A DNA stretch of 64,000 nucleotides from Rhizobium bangladeshense (lineage in GTDB: Bacteria > Pseudomonadota > Alphaproteobacteria > Rhizobiales > Rhizobiaceae): contig NZ_CP071614.1 of assembly GCF_017357245.1 (NCBI RefSeq), positions 248,001-312,000 on the forward strand, written 5' to 3'. The stretch's first letter is position 1. Each line of letters begins with the position of its first letter. The position numbers and the translations under genes are program-made. A model generated the notes under the pieces. That model saw only the letters and a program-made list of their open reading frames with translations. It was not told the origin of the DNA and ran no database searches. This document shows, piece by piece, positions 18,533 through 28,225 of this stretch.

Positions 18533-19318
18533 ATGGCGGTTTCCGCGATTGAAACTCAGGCCAAGCCGCGGGTGGTATTGTCAGCCCGCGGCCTGCGCCG
18601 CGATTTCGGCGGCTTCACGGCGGTGAAAAACGTCGATCTCGATGTGCACGACGCGAGCGTGCATGCGCTGATCGGCCCCAACGGGGCCGGCAAGACCACG
18701 GTCTTCAACCTGTTGACGAAGTTCCTGCAACCGACGGCAGGCACGATCACCCTGCTGGATACCGATATTACCGGAACGCCGCCCGACAGGGTGGCGCGCA
18801 TGGGACTGGTGCGCTCCTTTCAGATCTCGGCGGTCTTCCCGCATCTCTCCGTCCTCGACAATGTGCGCGTGGCGCTACAGCGGCCGAACCATCTGTCAAC
18901 GCAGTTCTGGCGGCCGCTGTCGGCACTCGACCGGCTGAACGAGCGCGCCGAGCAACTGCTTGCGAGCGTCGGCCTTTCCAAGGAGCGCGACCATTTCGCC
19001 GCCGATCTTTCCTATGGTCGCAAGCGTGTGCTTGAGATCGCCACGACGCTGGCACTCGATCCGAAGGTGCTGCTTCTCGACGAGCCGATGGCTGGCATGG
19101 GCAATGAGGATGTCGGCGTCGTCTCCGCGATCATCCGTGACGTCGCGCGTGACCGGGCGGTGCTGATGGTCGAGCACAATCTTTCCGTCGTCGCCAATAT
19201 CTGCCAGCACGTCACCGTCTTGCAGCGCGGCGAGATCCTTGCCGAGGGCGACTATGCCACCGTCAGCCAGGACGAGCGCGTGCGCGAGGCCTATATGGGC
19301 ACGGAGGAGCAGCACTGA
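18533..19318 (+). CDS. ABC transporter ATP-binding protein, LivG type
   Basis: A 261-residue ATPase. Walker A is GPNGAGKTT. The LivG-type insert follows (TDITGTPPDRVARMGLVRSFQ). The signature region is degenerate, with LSYGRKRVLEIATTLA in place of LSGGQ, and Walker B is VLLLDEPMAGMG. The ATG at 18533 lies 5 bases after the binding-protein stop, preceded by AAGGACG; homology starts right there. It powers the transporter with the LivF-type ATPase that follows, sharing one base with its start. Confidence 0.9.
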   Translation: MAVSAIETQAKPRVVLSARGLRRDFGGFTAVKNVDLDVHDASVHALIGPNGAGKTTVFNLLTKFLQPTAGTITLLDTDITGTPPDRVARMGLVRSFQISAVFPHLSVLDNVRVALQRPNHLSTQFWRPLSALDRLNERAEQLLASVGLSKERDHFAADLSYGRKRVLEIATTLALDPKVLLLDEPMAGMGNEDVGVVSAIIRDVARDRAVLMVEHNLSVVANICQHVTVLQRGEILAEGDYATVSQDERVREAYMGTEEQH

Positions 19319-20019
19319 TGGCCGCTCTCCTCGAGGTCAAGGGCCTCAACGCCTGGTATGGCGAAAGCCACATATTGCACGGCGTCGACATGCATGTCGG
19401 CGAGGGTGAAACGATTACCATTCTCGGCCGCAACGGCGTCGGCAAGACGACGACCCTTCGCACCATCACCGGCATCGTGCGCGCCCGCAAGGGCAGGATC
19501 AGCTTTGCCGGCAGCGACCTGATACAGGTGCCGCTGCACAAGACAGCACACCGGGGCATCGGCTTCGTGCCGGAGGAGCGCGGCATCTTTTCCACGCTCA
19601 CCGTCTCGGAAAACCTGCTGCTGCCGCCCGTCGTGGCGCAGGGCGGCATGACGTTGGACGAAATCTACGAGCTCTTTCCCAATCTCTACGAGCGCCGCGG
19701 CAGTCCGGGCACCAAGCTGTCCGGGGGTGAGCAGCAGATGCTGGCCATCGCGCGCATCCTGCGCACCGGCGTCAGGCTGCTCATTCTCGACGAGCCGACG
19801 GAAGGGCTTGCCCCGGTTATCGTCCAGCGGATCGGCGAGGTGCTGAAAAAACTCAAGGAGCGCGGCATGACGATCCTGCTCGTCGAGCAGAATTTCCGTT
19901 TCGCCAGCCGTATTGCCGATCGCTTCTATCTGATGGATCATGGGCAGATGGTGTCGGAATTCCCGGTAGGCGAACTGCCGCAGCGCATGGATACGCTGCA
20001 CAAGGTTCTGGGAGTGTGA
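19318..20019 (+). CDS. ABC transporter ATP-binding protein, LivF type
   Basis: A 233-residue ATPase of LivF length. It shows Walker A GRNGVGKTT, the LivF-type HRGIGFVPEERGIF, the signature LSGGEQQMLAIARIL and Walker B LLILDEPTEGLAP. The start codon shares its A with the stop of the preceding gene, so the two ATPases are made at similar levels. It forms the nucleotide-binding dimer with the LivG-type subunit. Confidence 0.92.
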   Translation: MAALLEVKGLNAWYGESHILHGVDMHVGEGETITILGRNGVGKTTTLRTITGIVRARKGRISFAGSDLIQVPLHKTAHRGIGFVPEERGIFSTLTVSENLLLPPVVAQGGMTLDEIYELFPNLYERRGSPGTKLSGGEQQMLAIARILRTGVRLLILDEPTEGLAPVIVQRIGEVLKKLKERGMTILLVEQNFRFASRIADRFYLMDHGQMVSEFPVGELPQRMDTLHKVLGV

Positions 20020-20023
20020 CCAG

Positions 20024-20911
20024 ATGACGATGATCTTCGGCATTCCCCTGCAGGCGCTGCTCGGCCAGTTGCTGATCGGCCTGATCAACGGCTCGTTTTA
20101 TGCGCTGCTCAGCCTCGGCCTCGCCATCATCTTCGGCCTGCTCAGGGTGATCAATTTCGCCCACGGCGCGCAATATATGCTCGGCGCCTTCGTTGCCTAT
20201 CTGCTCTTGACCTATGCCGGCATCGGCTACTGGCCGTCGCTGATCCTGGCGCCTGTTATCGTCGGTCTTGCCGGAGCGGTCATCGAGCGGCTGTTCCTGC
20301 GCCGGCTCTATGACCTGGATCCGCTCTACGGCCTGCTCTTCACCTTCGGGCTGGCGCTCTCCGTCGAGGGCACCTTCCGCTATCTCTACGGCTCATCCGG
20401 CCAGCCTTATGCGACGCCGGCTGCCCTTGCCGGCGGCGCCAATCTCGGCTTCATGTTCCTGCCGATCTATCGCGGCTGGGTGGTCGTCGTCTCGCTCGTG
20501 GTCTGCCTCGGCACATGGCTGCTGATCGAGAAGACCAAGCTCGGGGCATATCTGAGGGCAGCCACGGAGAACGCCGTGCTGGTGCAGGTCTTTGGCGTCA
20601 ACGTGCCGATGCTCCTGACATTCACTTATGCGCTCGGCGCCGGTCTCGCTGCCTTTGCCGGCGTGCTGGCGGCGCCGATCTACCAAGTCTCGCCGCTGAT
20701 GGGCTCGAACATGATCATCGTCGTCTTCGCCGTGGTCGTGGTCGGCGGCATGGGGTCGATCATGGGCGCGATCGTAACCGGTTACGTGCTCGGCATTGCC
20801 GAGGGCCTGACCAAGGTCTTCTATCCCGAGGCCTCCAACACGGTGATCTTTGTCATCATGGCGATCGTGCTTCTCATCAGGCCCGCGGGCCTCTTCGGCC
20901 GGGATGCTTGA
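20024..20911 (+). CDS. ABC transporter permease, LivH type
   Basis: A 295-residue inner-membrane permease with about eight helices. It carries the family sequence LINGSFYALLSLGLAIIFGL near the N-terminus and RAATENAVLVQVFGVN in the cytoplasmic coupling loop. It begins 4 bases after the LivF-type gene. With the LivM-type gene downstream it should make the membrane channel. This half of the pair is intact. Confidence 0.92.
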   Translation: MTMIFGIPLQALLGQLLIGLINGSFYALLSLGLAIIFGLLRVINFAHGAQYMLGAFVAYLLLTYAGIGYWPSLILAPVIVGLAGAVIERLFLRRLYDLDPLYGLLFTFGLALSVEGTFRYLYGSSGQPYATPAALAGGANLGFMFLPIYRGWVVVVSLVVCLGTWLLIEKTKLGAYLRAATENAVLVQVFGVNVPMLLTFTYALGAGLAAFAGVLAAPIYQVSPLMGSNMIIVVFAVVVVGGMGSIMGAIVTGYVLGIAEGLTKVFYPEASNTVIFVIMAIVLLIRPAGLFGRDA

Positions 20912-20912
20912 C

Positions 20913-21901
20913 ATGGCTGACATCACCGAAACCATCCGAACGGAAAAGAGCCGGACCGCCCTGTCGGTGCAGGCGGGCTTCCTTCTTGCGGGACTGCTGT
21001 TCCTGTTGCTGGCGCCCTTCTTCTTCTATCCGATCTTTCTGATGAAGCTTCTCTGCTTCGCACTCTTTGCCTGCGCCTTCAATCTGCTGCTGGGCTATAC
21101 CGGCCTGCTTTCCTTCGGCCATGCCACCTTCTTCGGGGGGCGGCCTATTTCACCGCCTATACGGTGAAATCCTGGGGCCTGCCGCCGGAGCTCGGCATCC
21201 TGATCGGCGTGGCGGGGGCGGCCTTTCTCGGGCTGGTCATGGGCTTCTTCGCCATCCGCCGCCAGGGCATCTATTTTGCGATGATCACGCTGGCCTTGTC
21301 GCAAATGTTCTTCTTCTTCTGCCTGCAGGCCGAGTTCACGGAGGGCGAGGACGGCATCCAGTCGGTGCCGCGTGGTCATCTCTTCGGCTTTATCGACCTG
21401 AACAACTCGACCAACATGTATTATTTCGTGCTGGCAGTGTTCCTCGTCGGCATCCTGATCATCTGGCGATTCATCAATTCGCCCTTCGGCATGATCCTGA
21501 AATCGATCCGCGAGAACGAGAATCGCGCCACTTCGCTCGGCTATTCCGTCGCACGCTACAAGCTCGGGGCCTTCGTCATGTCGGCAGCGCTGGCGGGGTT
21601 GGCCGGTGCGATGAAATCCCTGGTCTTTCAGTTCGCGACCTTGACCGACGTCGCCTGGCAGATGTCGGGCGAGGTGATCCTGATGACGCTGCTCGGCGGT
21701 ATCGGCACCTTGGTCGGGCCGCTCTTCGGAGCCGGGCTGGTGGTGGCGCTGCAGAATTATCTCGCCACGTCGGAATTTCCGGTGACGATCATCACCGGCG
21801 TCGTCTTCATGATCTGCGTGCTGATCTTCCGCCGCGGCATCATCGGCGAATTCTACGCCTCGCGACTGGGTCGGAATCTGGGCTTCGTCTATCGCCGCTA
21901 A
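20913..21901 (+). pseudogene. ABC transporter permease, LivM type, interrupted by a one-base frameshift
   Basis: The gene begins at ATG 20913 (MADITETIRTEKSRTALS) and reads correctly through LLSFGHATFFGG. At a run of six G (21135-21140) the frame is lost; the first frame stops at 21167. From there the LivM sequence continues in the next frame (KSWGLPPELGILIGVAGAAF to GFVYRR) to the stop at 21899-21901. Adding one G to the run restores an uninterrupted protein reading FFGGAAYFTAYTVKSWG, of about 330 residues, the normal LivM length. No other disabling change is seen, so this is either a recent mutation, a slipping homopolymer or a base-calling error. As written, the transporter would lack its second permease. 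Confidence 0.88.
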
Positions 21902-21945
21902 CGGGCGTCCTTTGAGACAGGCGGCGGCGTCGCGACGTTCCCTCT

Positions 21946-21960
21946 CCCCGACTCACGGGG
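21946..21960 (+). other. Short stem-loop between the transporter unit and the GMC oxidoreductase
   Basis: CCCCG and CGGGG (21946-21950, 21956-21960) flank ACTCA, with a purine/pyrimidine extension on both sides (CCCTCT before, AAGGGAGG after). There is no T run, so it is not a standard terminator. It resembles the short C/G-rich palindromes common in rhizobial intergenic DNA. Confidence 0.3.
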
Positions 21961-21997
21961 AAGGGAGGCGAGAAGCATCTGGAGTTTCGTGAGGGGC

Positions 21998-23593
21998 ATG
22001 GATCGCTACGACTATATCATCATCGGGGCAGGCAGCGCCGGCTGCGTACTCGCCAACCGGCTGTCGGCCGATGGCAGAAGCCGCGTTCTGCTGCTCGAAG
22101 CCGGTGGCAGCGACAACTACCACTGGATTCATATCCCGGTCGGTTATCTCTACTGCATCAACAATCCGCGCACCGACTGGTGCTTCACCACCGCGCCGGA
22201 GGCGGGGCTGAACGGCCGGGCGCTCAGCTATCCGCGCGGCAAGGTGCTCGGCGGCTGCTCCTCGATCAACGGCATGATCTACATGCGCGGCCAGGCGCGC
22301 GACTACGACCTCTGGCGGCAGATGGGCTGCACCGGCTGGGGCTGGGATGACGTTCTGCCATTCTTCCGCAAGTCCGAGGATTTTTACCGCGGCGCCGACG
22401 AAATGCACGGGGCTGGCGGCGAATGGCGCATCGAGAAGGCCCGCGTGCGTTGGGCCGTGCTCGATGCCTTCCAGCAGGCCGCCAGGGAAGCCGGCATTCC
22501 GGAGACGGAAGATTTCAACCGCGGCAGCAATGAAGGATCCGGCTATTTCGATGTCAACCAGCGCTCCGGCATTCGCTGGAACACGTCAAAGGCCTTTCTG
22601 CGCCCGGCAATGCGGCGCTCGAACCTGACGGTCCTGACCAAGGCGCAGGTCCGGCGGCTGCTGGTGGAGGAGGGGGCAGTTGTCGGCGTCGAATTCCAGC
22701 ACCAAGGCGCTGCGAAGCGCGCTTATGCGGCGAAAGAAACGGTGCTTTCGGCCGGTTCGATCGGTTCGCCGCATGTTCTCGAACTGTCGGGAATCGGCAG
22801 GGGCGAAGTACTCCGGCAGGCGGGCGTCGACGTCGTCAGCGAGGTGAAGGGGGTTGGCGAGAACCTGCAGGACCATCTGCAACTGCGCCTGGCCTACAAG
22901 GTGACGGGCGTTCCTACGCTGAACGAGAAGGCGACGAGGCTGATCGGCAAGGCCGCGATCGGGCTCGAATATCTCGTCCGCCGCTCTGGGCCGATGGCGA
23001 TGGCACCGAGCCAGCTCGGCATCTTCACCCGCTCGGGCCCCGACCGCGAAACCCCGGATCTGCAATATCACGTACAGCCGGTATCGCTGGAGAAATTCGG
23101 GGATCCCGTCCACCCTTTCCCGGCGATCACCGCGAGCGTCTGCAATCTGAGGCCGGAAAGCCGCGGCTCGGTCCACTTGTCGAGCCCGGATTTTGCCGCC
23201 CAGCCGACGATCAGCCCGAAATACCTCTCGACGCAGCGCGATCGTGACATAGCTGTGCGCTCAATACGTTTGACGCGCAAGATCGTCGCCCAACCGTCCT
23301 TTGCCCGTTTCAAACCGGAGGAGTTCAAGCCAGGCCCCCTCTATCAAACGGAGGCCGATCTGGAGCGGGCGGCTGGCGATATCGGCACGACGATCTTTCA
23401 TCCGGTTGGCACCTGCCGCATGGGCGTCGACAGGGACAGCGTCGTCGACCCCCGGCTGAAACTCAGGGCGCTCGGCAAGCTCAGGATCGCCGACGCTTCG
23501 GTGATGCCGTCGATCACCTCGGGCAACACCAATTCGCCGACGATCATGATCGCCGAAAAGGCAGCGGCGATGATCCTCGAAGACAACCGATAG
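21998..23593 (+). CDS. GMC-family FAD oxidoreductase (choline dehydrogenase-like)
   Basis: A 531-residue GMC flavoprotein. The FAD-binding motif [17 protein letters not shown] starts near residue 6. The first GMC signature [14 protein letters not shown] and the second [15 protein letters not shown] follow. Near the C-terminus are the catalytic histidine region HPVGTCRMG and SGNTNSPT with the second active-site residue. It oxidises an alcohol to an aldehyde or ketone; choline is only one possible substrate. ATG 21998 is used; GTG 21989, three codons upstream and closer to GGAG, is an alternative. It is followed after 9 bases by 3-hydroxyisobutyrate dehydrogenase, which suggests alcohol and hydroxyacid breakdown together with the upstream uptake system. 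Confidence 0.87.
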   Translation: MDRYDYIIIGAGSAGCVLANRLSADGRSRVLLLEAGGSDNYHWIHIPVGYLYCINNPRTDWCFTTAPEAGLNGRALSYPRGKVLGGCSSINGMIYMRGQARDYDLWRQMGCTGWGWDDVLPFFRKSEDFYRGADEMHGAGGEWRIEKARVRWAVLDAFQQAAREAGIPETEDFNRGSNEGSGYFDVNQRSGIRWNTSKAFLRPAMRRSNLTVLTKAQVRRLLVEEGAVVGVEFQHQGAAKRAYAAKETVLSAGSIGSPHVLELSGIGRGEVLRQAGVDVVSEVKGVGENLQDHLQLRLAYKVTGVPTLNEKATRLIGKAAIGLEYLVRRSGPMAMAPSQLGIFTRSGPDRETPDLQYHVQPVSLEKFGDPVHPFPAITASVCNLRPESRGSVHLSSPDFAAQPTISPKYLSTQRDRDIAVRSIRLTRKIVAQPSFARFKPEEFKPGPLYQTEADLERAAGDIGTTIFHPVGTCRMGVDRDSVVDPRLKLRALGKLRIADASVMPSITSGNTNSPTIMIAEKAAAMILEDNR

Positions 23594-23602
23594 GAGAAGA
23601 CC

Positions 23603-24484
23603 ATGGCAAGGATCGCATTCATCGGGCTCGGCAATATGGGCGGGCCGATGGCGGCCAATCTCGTCAAGGCAGGTCACGAGGTCCTCGGCTTCGATCTCGC
23701 AGCCTCCGTGCTGAAGGCGGCCGAGGCGAGCGGCGTCAAACCGGCCAGCCATGCCAGCCAGGCAGTCAAGGACGCCGAGATCGTCATATCAATGCTGCCG
23801 CAGGGCCGTCATGTGCTGACGGCCTGGACGGACATCCTGCAAACCGCGGCGCAAGATACGCTTGTCATCGATTGCTCGACCATCGATGTCGAGAGCAGCC
23901 GCAAGGCGCATGAGATGGCCAAGGCAGCAGGCTGCCAGTCGCTCGATGCGCCCGTTTCCGGCGGGACCGGCGGCGCAAGCGCGGGTACGCTGACTTTCAT
24001 GGCGGGCGGCTCGGATGAGGCTTTCGCCAGGGCAAAGCCGATCCTCGAGGCGATGGGAAAGAAGATCGTCCACTGCGGCGAGGCGGGTGCGGGCCAGGCG
24101 GCGAAGATCTGCAACAATATGATCCTCGGCATCTCCATGGTCGGCGTCTGCGAGGCCTTTGTGCTGGCCGAGAGACTGGGCCTTTCGCATCAGGCGCTGT
24201 TCGACGTCGCTTCAACCTCATCAGGCCAGTGCTGGTCGATCAATACCTATTGCCCGGTGCCCGGGCCGGTGCCGACCTCGCCCGCCAATAACGGCTATAA
24301 ACCGGGGTTCGCCGCGGCCCTAATGCTGAAGGATCTCAAGCTCTCACAGGAGGCGGCGCTGGAAAGCGGCGCCTCCACGCCGCTCGGCGCGGAAGCGGCC
24401 CAGCTTTATTCGCTCTTCGAAAAGCAGGGTAATGGGGGAAAGGATTTCTCAGCCATTATCGAGATGTTCCGCGAAAAGGCGTGA
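23603..24484 (+). CDS. mmsB: 3-hydroxyisobutyrate dehydrogenase
   Basis: A 293-residue beta-hydroxyacid dehydrogenase of the usual MmsB length. It has the NAD motif GLGNMGGPMAANLVKAGH at the N-terminus, the substrate motif DAPVSGGTGGASAGTLTFM, the catalytic lysine region GAGQAAKICNNM and the MmsB-specific tail NGYKPGFAAALMLKDLKLSQ. It oxidises 3-hydroxyisobutyrate to methylmalonate semialdehyde in valine breakdown. AGGAGA lies before the ATG. It ends the plus-strand unit; the fhu genes converge on it. Other hydroxyacid substrates of the same family cannot be excluded. Confidence 0.88.
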   Translation: MARIAFIGLGNMGGPMAANLVKAGHEVLGFDLAASVLKAAEASGVKPASHASQAVKDAEIVISMLPQGRHVLTAWTDILQTAAQDTLVIDCSTIDVESSRKAHEMAKAAGCQSLDAPVSGGTGGASAGTLTFMAGGSDEAFARAKPILEAMGKKIVHCGEAGAGQAAKICNNMILGISMVGVCEAFVLAERLGLSHQALFDVASTSSGQCWSINTYCPVPGPVPTSPANNGYKPGFAAALMLKDLKLSQEAALESGASTPLGAEAAQLYSLFEKQGNGGKDFSAIIEMFREKA

Positions 24485-24494
24485 GCGCTACGGG

Positions 24495-26492
24495 CTATTC
24501 TCCCGCGCTCCGACGTGACAGCAGCCAGATCAGATAGGGGCCGCCGATCAGGGCGGCGAAGAGGCCGACCGGCACCTGATAGGGGTAGATGACGACGCGC
24601 GACAGCCAGTCCGCCGCCGTCAGCACACCGGCGCCGAAGAGAAGGCTCGCCGCAAGTTGGTGGCCCGGTGCGCGGAAGCCGGCTAGGCGCGCCAGATGCG
24701 GCGCAATCAGGCCGGTGAGGTTGAGCGGCCCGACCAGGAACGAGGCGATTGCTGTCATCAGCGCGGCGAGGATGGCGAGCACCAGGCGGCTTGCTCCGAC
24801 GGGAAGGCCGACGGCGCGGCTCAAACCGGCCCCGAGCGGCAGGATCGTCAGCCAGCGGCTGAGGAAGGGTAGCGGCGCAGCCAACAGGACGAGCGAAGTG
24901 GCGGCCGTCCAGGCTTCGAAGGCGCCGGCGCGGTTGGTCGAGCCGGAAAGCCAGGTCAGCAGGATGTAGCCGCGCATATCGCCCTGGGCGAGCACCATGG
25001 TTACAACAGCCATGGCGAAGGCGCCGATGCCGACGCCGGCCAGCAGCATGCGTTCCGGCGAGAATTGCGCGCGCGCCGAAATGGCGATCATCGCGACGAA
25101 GGCTGCCAGTGCGCCGATCGCCATGGCGGCGAGCATGATGGCTGGCGAGGGGAAGCCGAAGAGGAAGAGCGCCACGGTCAGACCCGCGCCGGCGCCGGCG
25201 CTGACACCGAGGACCTCCGGGCTCGCAATCGGATTACCGGTCACGCGCTGCATGATGAAGCCTGCGGCCGCCAGCATGGCGCCAGCGCCTGCGGCGGCGG
25301 TCGTCCGCGGCAGGCGGAAGGGCAGGAGGTCGGCCAGGAGAGCGCCGGTCGCGACATGCCAGCCGTCATCGGCAGGGCCGACGGTGAGGACGAAGGCAAA
25401 GAGCAGAGCGAGCGCAATCAAGAGGATGGCAAAGGTCTGAAGCGGTTTTGCCAGCCTCTTCGAGGCTCCGGCCGGCCGGGCGGCAACGGCTGAAACGGAA
25501 TGGATGCGCGGCAGCAGGAAGAGCAGCAGCGGCCCGCCGAGGAGGGCGGTCGCCGCCCCCGTCGGCACCAAATCGGTGAAGCCGGCGCCGAGGATCTGGG
25601 TGAGGCAATCCGTCAGGAAAAGCAGCCCGGCGCCGGTCAAGGGAGCCGTCATCATCAGCTTGTCCGTGCCGCGCGCCCCGGCAAGTCTTGCGATCGGCGG
25701 GGCGGCGAGGCCGAGGAAACCGATTATACCGACCTCCGACGTCACCGAAGCGGCGAGCCAGACGGCGAGAGCGACGATGGCGAGACGGGTGGAGTGCAGG
25801 GCAAGGCCGAGGCTCCGGGCGCCGCCGTCGTCGAGCGCGAGGATGCGGAGCGGCCGCACCAGCAGCAGGGCCGCGAAGAAGCCGAGGACAAGCCGGGGGG
25901 CGAGCGAGGAGACGGCGTTCCAATCCTGCTGACTGAGCGAGCCGGCGCCCCAGATATAGATCGACATGGCATATTCGCCGCGCGCCAGGATCAGCGTGAC
26001 GCTGAGGGCCGAGGCGATGAGGCTGACGATCATGCCGGAAAGAGCCACGGTTACGGGATCAAACCCGCGCCGCCAGCTCAAAGCCAGAACGGCGGCGACC
26101 GCCGCGACGCCGCCGCCAAAGGCGGTCATCTCGCGAGACAATCCGATGAGCAGCGGCGAGACGCTCATAGCCGCCGTCATCGCCAGTTCCGCCCCGGAGG
26201 CGATGCCGAGCGTGGAGGCATCGGCGATCGGGTTGCGCAGCACCCGCTGCAGCAATGCGCCGGAAAGGCCGAGCGCAGCGCCGGCGATCAGAGCCAACAT
26301 GGCGCGGGGCATGATGCCGTCCCAAAGTAGCACGCTGTTCAGCAGCGCTGCATCGGCGTCGCTATGTGCAATCTCGGGACGCGTCACGACGAGGAGCGCG
26401 AAGGCAGCGAGGCAAAGCGCTGCCAGTATCAGTCCGGGAACGAGCACGCTTGCGCTTCGCGCCGGGCCGGGCCGGTTAACCATTCCATGCAT
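24495..26492 (-). CDS. fhuB: Ferric-hydroxamate ABC transporter permease, fused two-domain FhuB
   Basis: A 665-residue permease made of two FecCD-type halves in tandem, each with about ten helices. The second half starts near residue 345, and the coupling-loop motif GNPIA(S/D)xxxLG occurs in both halves (NPIADASTLGI and NPIASPEVLGV). The fused arrangement is typical of FhuB. It carries ferric-hydroxamate siderophores across the inner membrane. The start MHGMVNRPG at 26492 is chosen because GGAGGGG lies 7 bases upstream; it overlaps the end of fhuD by 17 bases. Gene order is fhuC, fhuD, fhuB. Confidence 0.92.
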   Translation of the reverse strand: MHGMVNRPGPARSASVLVPGLILAALCLAAFALLVVTRPEIAHSDADAALLNSVLLWDGIMPRAMLALIAGAALGLSGALLQRVLRNPIADASTLGIASGAELAMTAAMSVSPLLIGLSREMTAFGGGVAAVAAVLALSWRRGFDPVTVALSGMIVSLIASALSVTLILARGEYAMSIYIWGAGSLSQQDWNAVSSLAPRLVLGFFAALLLVRPLRILALDDGGARSLGLALHSTRLAIVALAVWLAASVTSEVGIIGFLGLAAPPIARLAGARGTDKLMMTAPLTGAGLLFLTDCLTQILGAGFTDLVPTGAATALLGGPLLLFLLPRIHSVSAVAARPAGASKRLAKPLQTFAILLIALALLFAFVLTVGPADDGWHVATGALLADLLPFRLPRTTAAAGAGAMLAAAGFIMQRVTGNPIASPEVLGVSAGAGAGLTVALFLFGFPSPAIMLAAMAIGALAAFVAMIAISARAQFSPERMLLAGVGIGAFAMAVVTMVLAQGDMRGYILLTWLSGSTNRAGAFEAWTAATSLVLLAAPLPFLSRWLTILPLGAGLSRAVGLPVGASRLVLAILAALMTAIASFLVGPLNLTGLIAPHLARLAGFRAPGHQLAASLLFGAGVLTAADWLSRVVIYPYQVPVGLFAALIGGPYLIWLLSRRSAGE

Positions 26493-27351
26493 GCTCAAGC
26501 CCCTCCACCAGCAGATCGGCAAAGCGGCCCGCGGCCGGCAGCGCGCCATAGGGATTGACAGCGCCGAGCATCAGCACGCGCTTCTCACGCACGGCCGGCA
26601 ACGCGTTCCAGAAGCTGCTGGCGGAAAGTGTGGCGATCGCATCGGCTGGATGCGGCGGGATCATGACGATCCAGGCGTCGGGCATCGATGCCAATGTCTC
26701 GATCCCGACGGGAGCAGCGGCCGAGTAGCTGGTCGCACCCTGCCACGCATTCGTCAGGCCGACGCGCTTCAGCACCTCGCCGAACATGCTGTCGGAGCCG
26801 AAGACGCGGAAATGCCTGGCATCACCGAGATTGATCGGGATGACCGGCCGCCCGTCGCCGGCGGCGAAGAGAGACCTGTAGCGGTCGAGCCTGGCTGAAA
26901 GCCCTTCGGTCAGCTCCCTGGCAGCGGAAAGCTGCAGGCGCTCGCCGATCGCAAGCGTGACCTGTTCGGCCAGCGCGAAGGGGCTTTCGCCAGGCTTGTA
27001 GATCGCGTGGCTCTCCACCGGTGCAATCAGCCGCATGCGCTCGTCCGCCCAGGCATAGAAGTTCGAGTTGAAGATTAGACTGGGCCGCGCAAGCCGCAGC
27101 ACCTCGAAATTCGGCGTGCCTCGCAAGCCGAGATCAGCCACCGTCGCCGGCACTTCAGGCGTGACGGCCGCGGCGCGAAATTGCCGCAGCTCCGTTGCTG
27201 CAACGACGTTGGCGCCGGCTGCCAGCAGGGTTTCGAGCAGCGCCCAGTCGAGCGTGGCGACGCGTATGCCCTCCGCCGCCCGCGACAGCGCGGGCGCGGA
27301 AAGCGAGGCTGCCGCGCCAGCCAGAAACTGTCTGCGAGAGAAAGAAGCCAT
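26476..27351 (-). CDS. fhuD: Ferric-hydroxamate-binding periplasmic protein with Tat signal
   Basis: A 291-residue binding protein of the FhuD/BtuF helical-backbone fold. It begins MASFSRRQFLAGAAASLSAP, a twin-arginine (SRRQFL) signal, so it is probably exported folded. The core has VATLDWALLETLLAAGA, LGLRGTPNFEVLRLARPSLI and PINLGDARHFRVFGSDSMFG, typical of FhuD. It delivers ferric hydroxamates to FhuB. It starts 3 bases after fhuC and overlaps fhuB. Confidence 0.9.
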   Translation of the reverse strand: MASFSRRQFLAGAAASLSAPALSRAAEGIRVATLDWALLETLLAAGANVVAATELRQFRAAAVTPEVPATVADLGLRGTPNFEVLRLARPSLIFNSNFYAWADERMRLIAPVESHAIYKPGESPFALAEQVTLAIGERLQLSAARELTEGLSARLDRYRSLFAAGDGRPVIPINLGDARHFRVFGSDSMFGEVLKRVGLTNAWQGATSYSAAAPVGIETLASMPDAWIVMIPPHPADAIATLSASSFWNALPAVREKRVLMLGAVNPYGALPAAGRFADLLVEGLEHAWNG

Positions 27352-27354
27352 GAG

Positions 27355-28134
27355 CTACAAGAGATAGCTGACCGGCTCGTTTCGAACCGGATGCGGGAAG
27401 ACGCCCATTCCGACGCCGAAAATCGATTGCAGCCTGTCGGCCTGCATGATCTCGGCGGGCGTGCCTTCGGCAGTGATCCGGCCGCGATTGAGCGCGATGA
27501 TGGCATCGCAGTAGCGTGCGGCGAGATTGATGTCGTGCAGCACGATGACGATCGTCAGCCCGCGTTCGTGACTGAGTTCCTGCACCAGCGAAAGTACGCT
27601 TGCCTGGTGGGCAAGATCGAGCGCCGAGGTCGGCTCGTCGAGCAAGAGGCACCGTGCGTCCTGCGCGAGCATCATGGCGATCCAGGCGCGCTGGCGCTCG
27701 CCGCCGGACATGGCGGCGACGAGGCGATCGGCAAAATCCTCGAGCTCGGTGCGGACGATCGCTTCCTCGACCATTCGGCGATCGGTGGCGGTGAAGCGGC
27801 CGAGCGTGCCGTGCCAGGGGAAACGGCCGAGGGCGATCAGTTCGCGAACGCTCATCCCGTCGGTCGCCGGCGTGAATTGCGGCATATAGGCGACGTGGCG
27901 GGCAAATTCCCGGGCGCCCCAATCGCTTGCCGGCTTGCCGCCGAAGGAGACGGCGCCGGATTTCGGCGCGATCTGGCGAGCGATGATCTTCAGGAGCGTA
28001 CTCTTGCCGGAACCATTCGGGCCTACCAGTCCGTAAATTCGGCCGTGCTCGAGCGTCAGGTCGATACCGGACAGGATGGATTTCGGCCCGATGGCATAGT
28101 CGATTCCCGACAGGGAAAGGAAAGGCGAAGTCAT
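27355..28134 (-). CDS. fhuC: Ferric-hydroxamate ABC transporter ATP-binding protein
   Basis: A 259-residue ATPase of the iron-siderophore type. It shows Walker A GPNGSGKST, YMPQFTPATDGMSVRELIALG in the Q-loop region, signature MSGGERQRAWIAMML, Walker B CLLLDEPTSALDL and switch histidine in VLHDINLAARYCD. The tail (GVFPHPVRNEPVSYLL) is typical of FhuC. It is the first gene of the fhuCDB unit, 91 bases downstream of the receptor gene. No separate iron box was seen in that gap, so it may be read from the receptor promoter. Confidence 0.93.
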   Translation of the reverse strand: MTSPFLSLSGIDYAIGPKSILSGIDLTLEHGRIYGLVGPNGSGKSTLLKIIARQIAPKSGAVSFGGKPASDWGAREFARHVAYMPQFTPATDGMSVRELIALGRFPWHGTLGRFTATDRRMVEEAIVRTELEDFADRLVAAMSGGERQRAWIAMMLAQDARCLLLDEPTSALDLAHQASVLSLVQELSHERGLTIVIVLHDINLAARYCDAIIALNRGRITAEGTPAEIMQADRLQSIFGVGMGVFPHPVRNEPVSYLL

Positions 28135-28225
28135 AGTCTGCTCCAGGTTCGGCGCTGCAACGGCTCGAGGAGGGCTTGCCCTCCTTTCCAGCAGGTTCCT
28201 GCAAAACTAAACTTAGATTGTCAAC

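Noticed and set aside
28169-28184. Hairpin GGAGGG-CTTG-CCCTCC between fhuC and the receptor gene as terminator
   Set aside because: In the direction of transcription (minus strand) it is not followed by T residues, and only 6 bp pair; it would also cut fhuC from its probable promoter.
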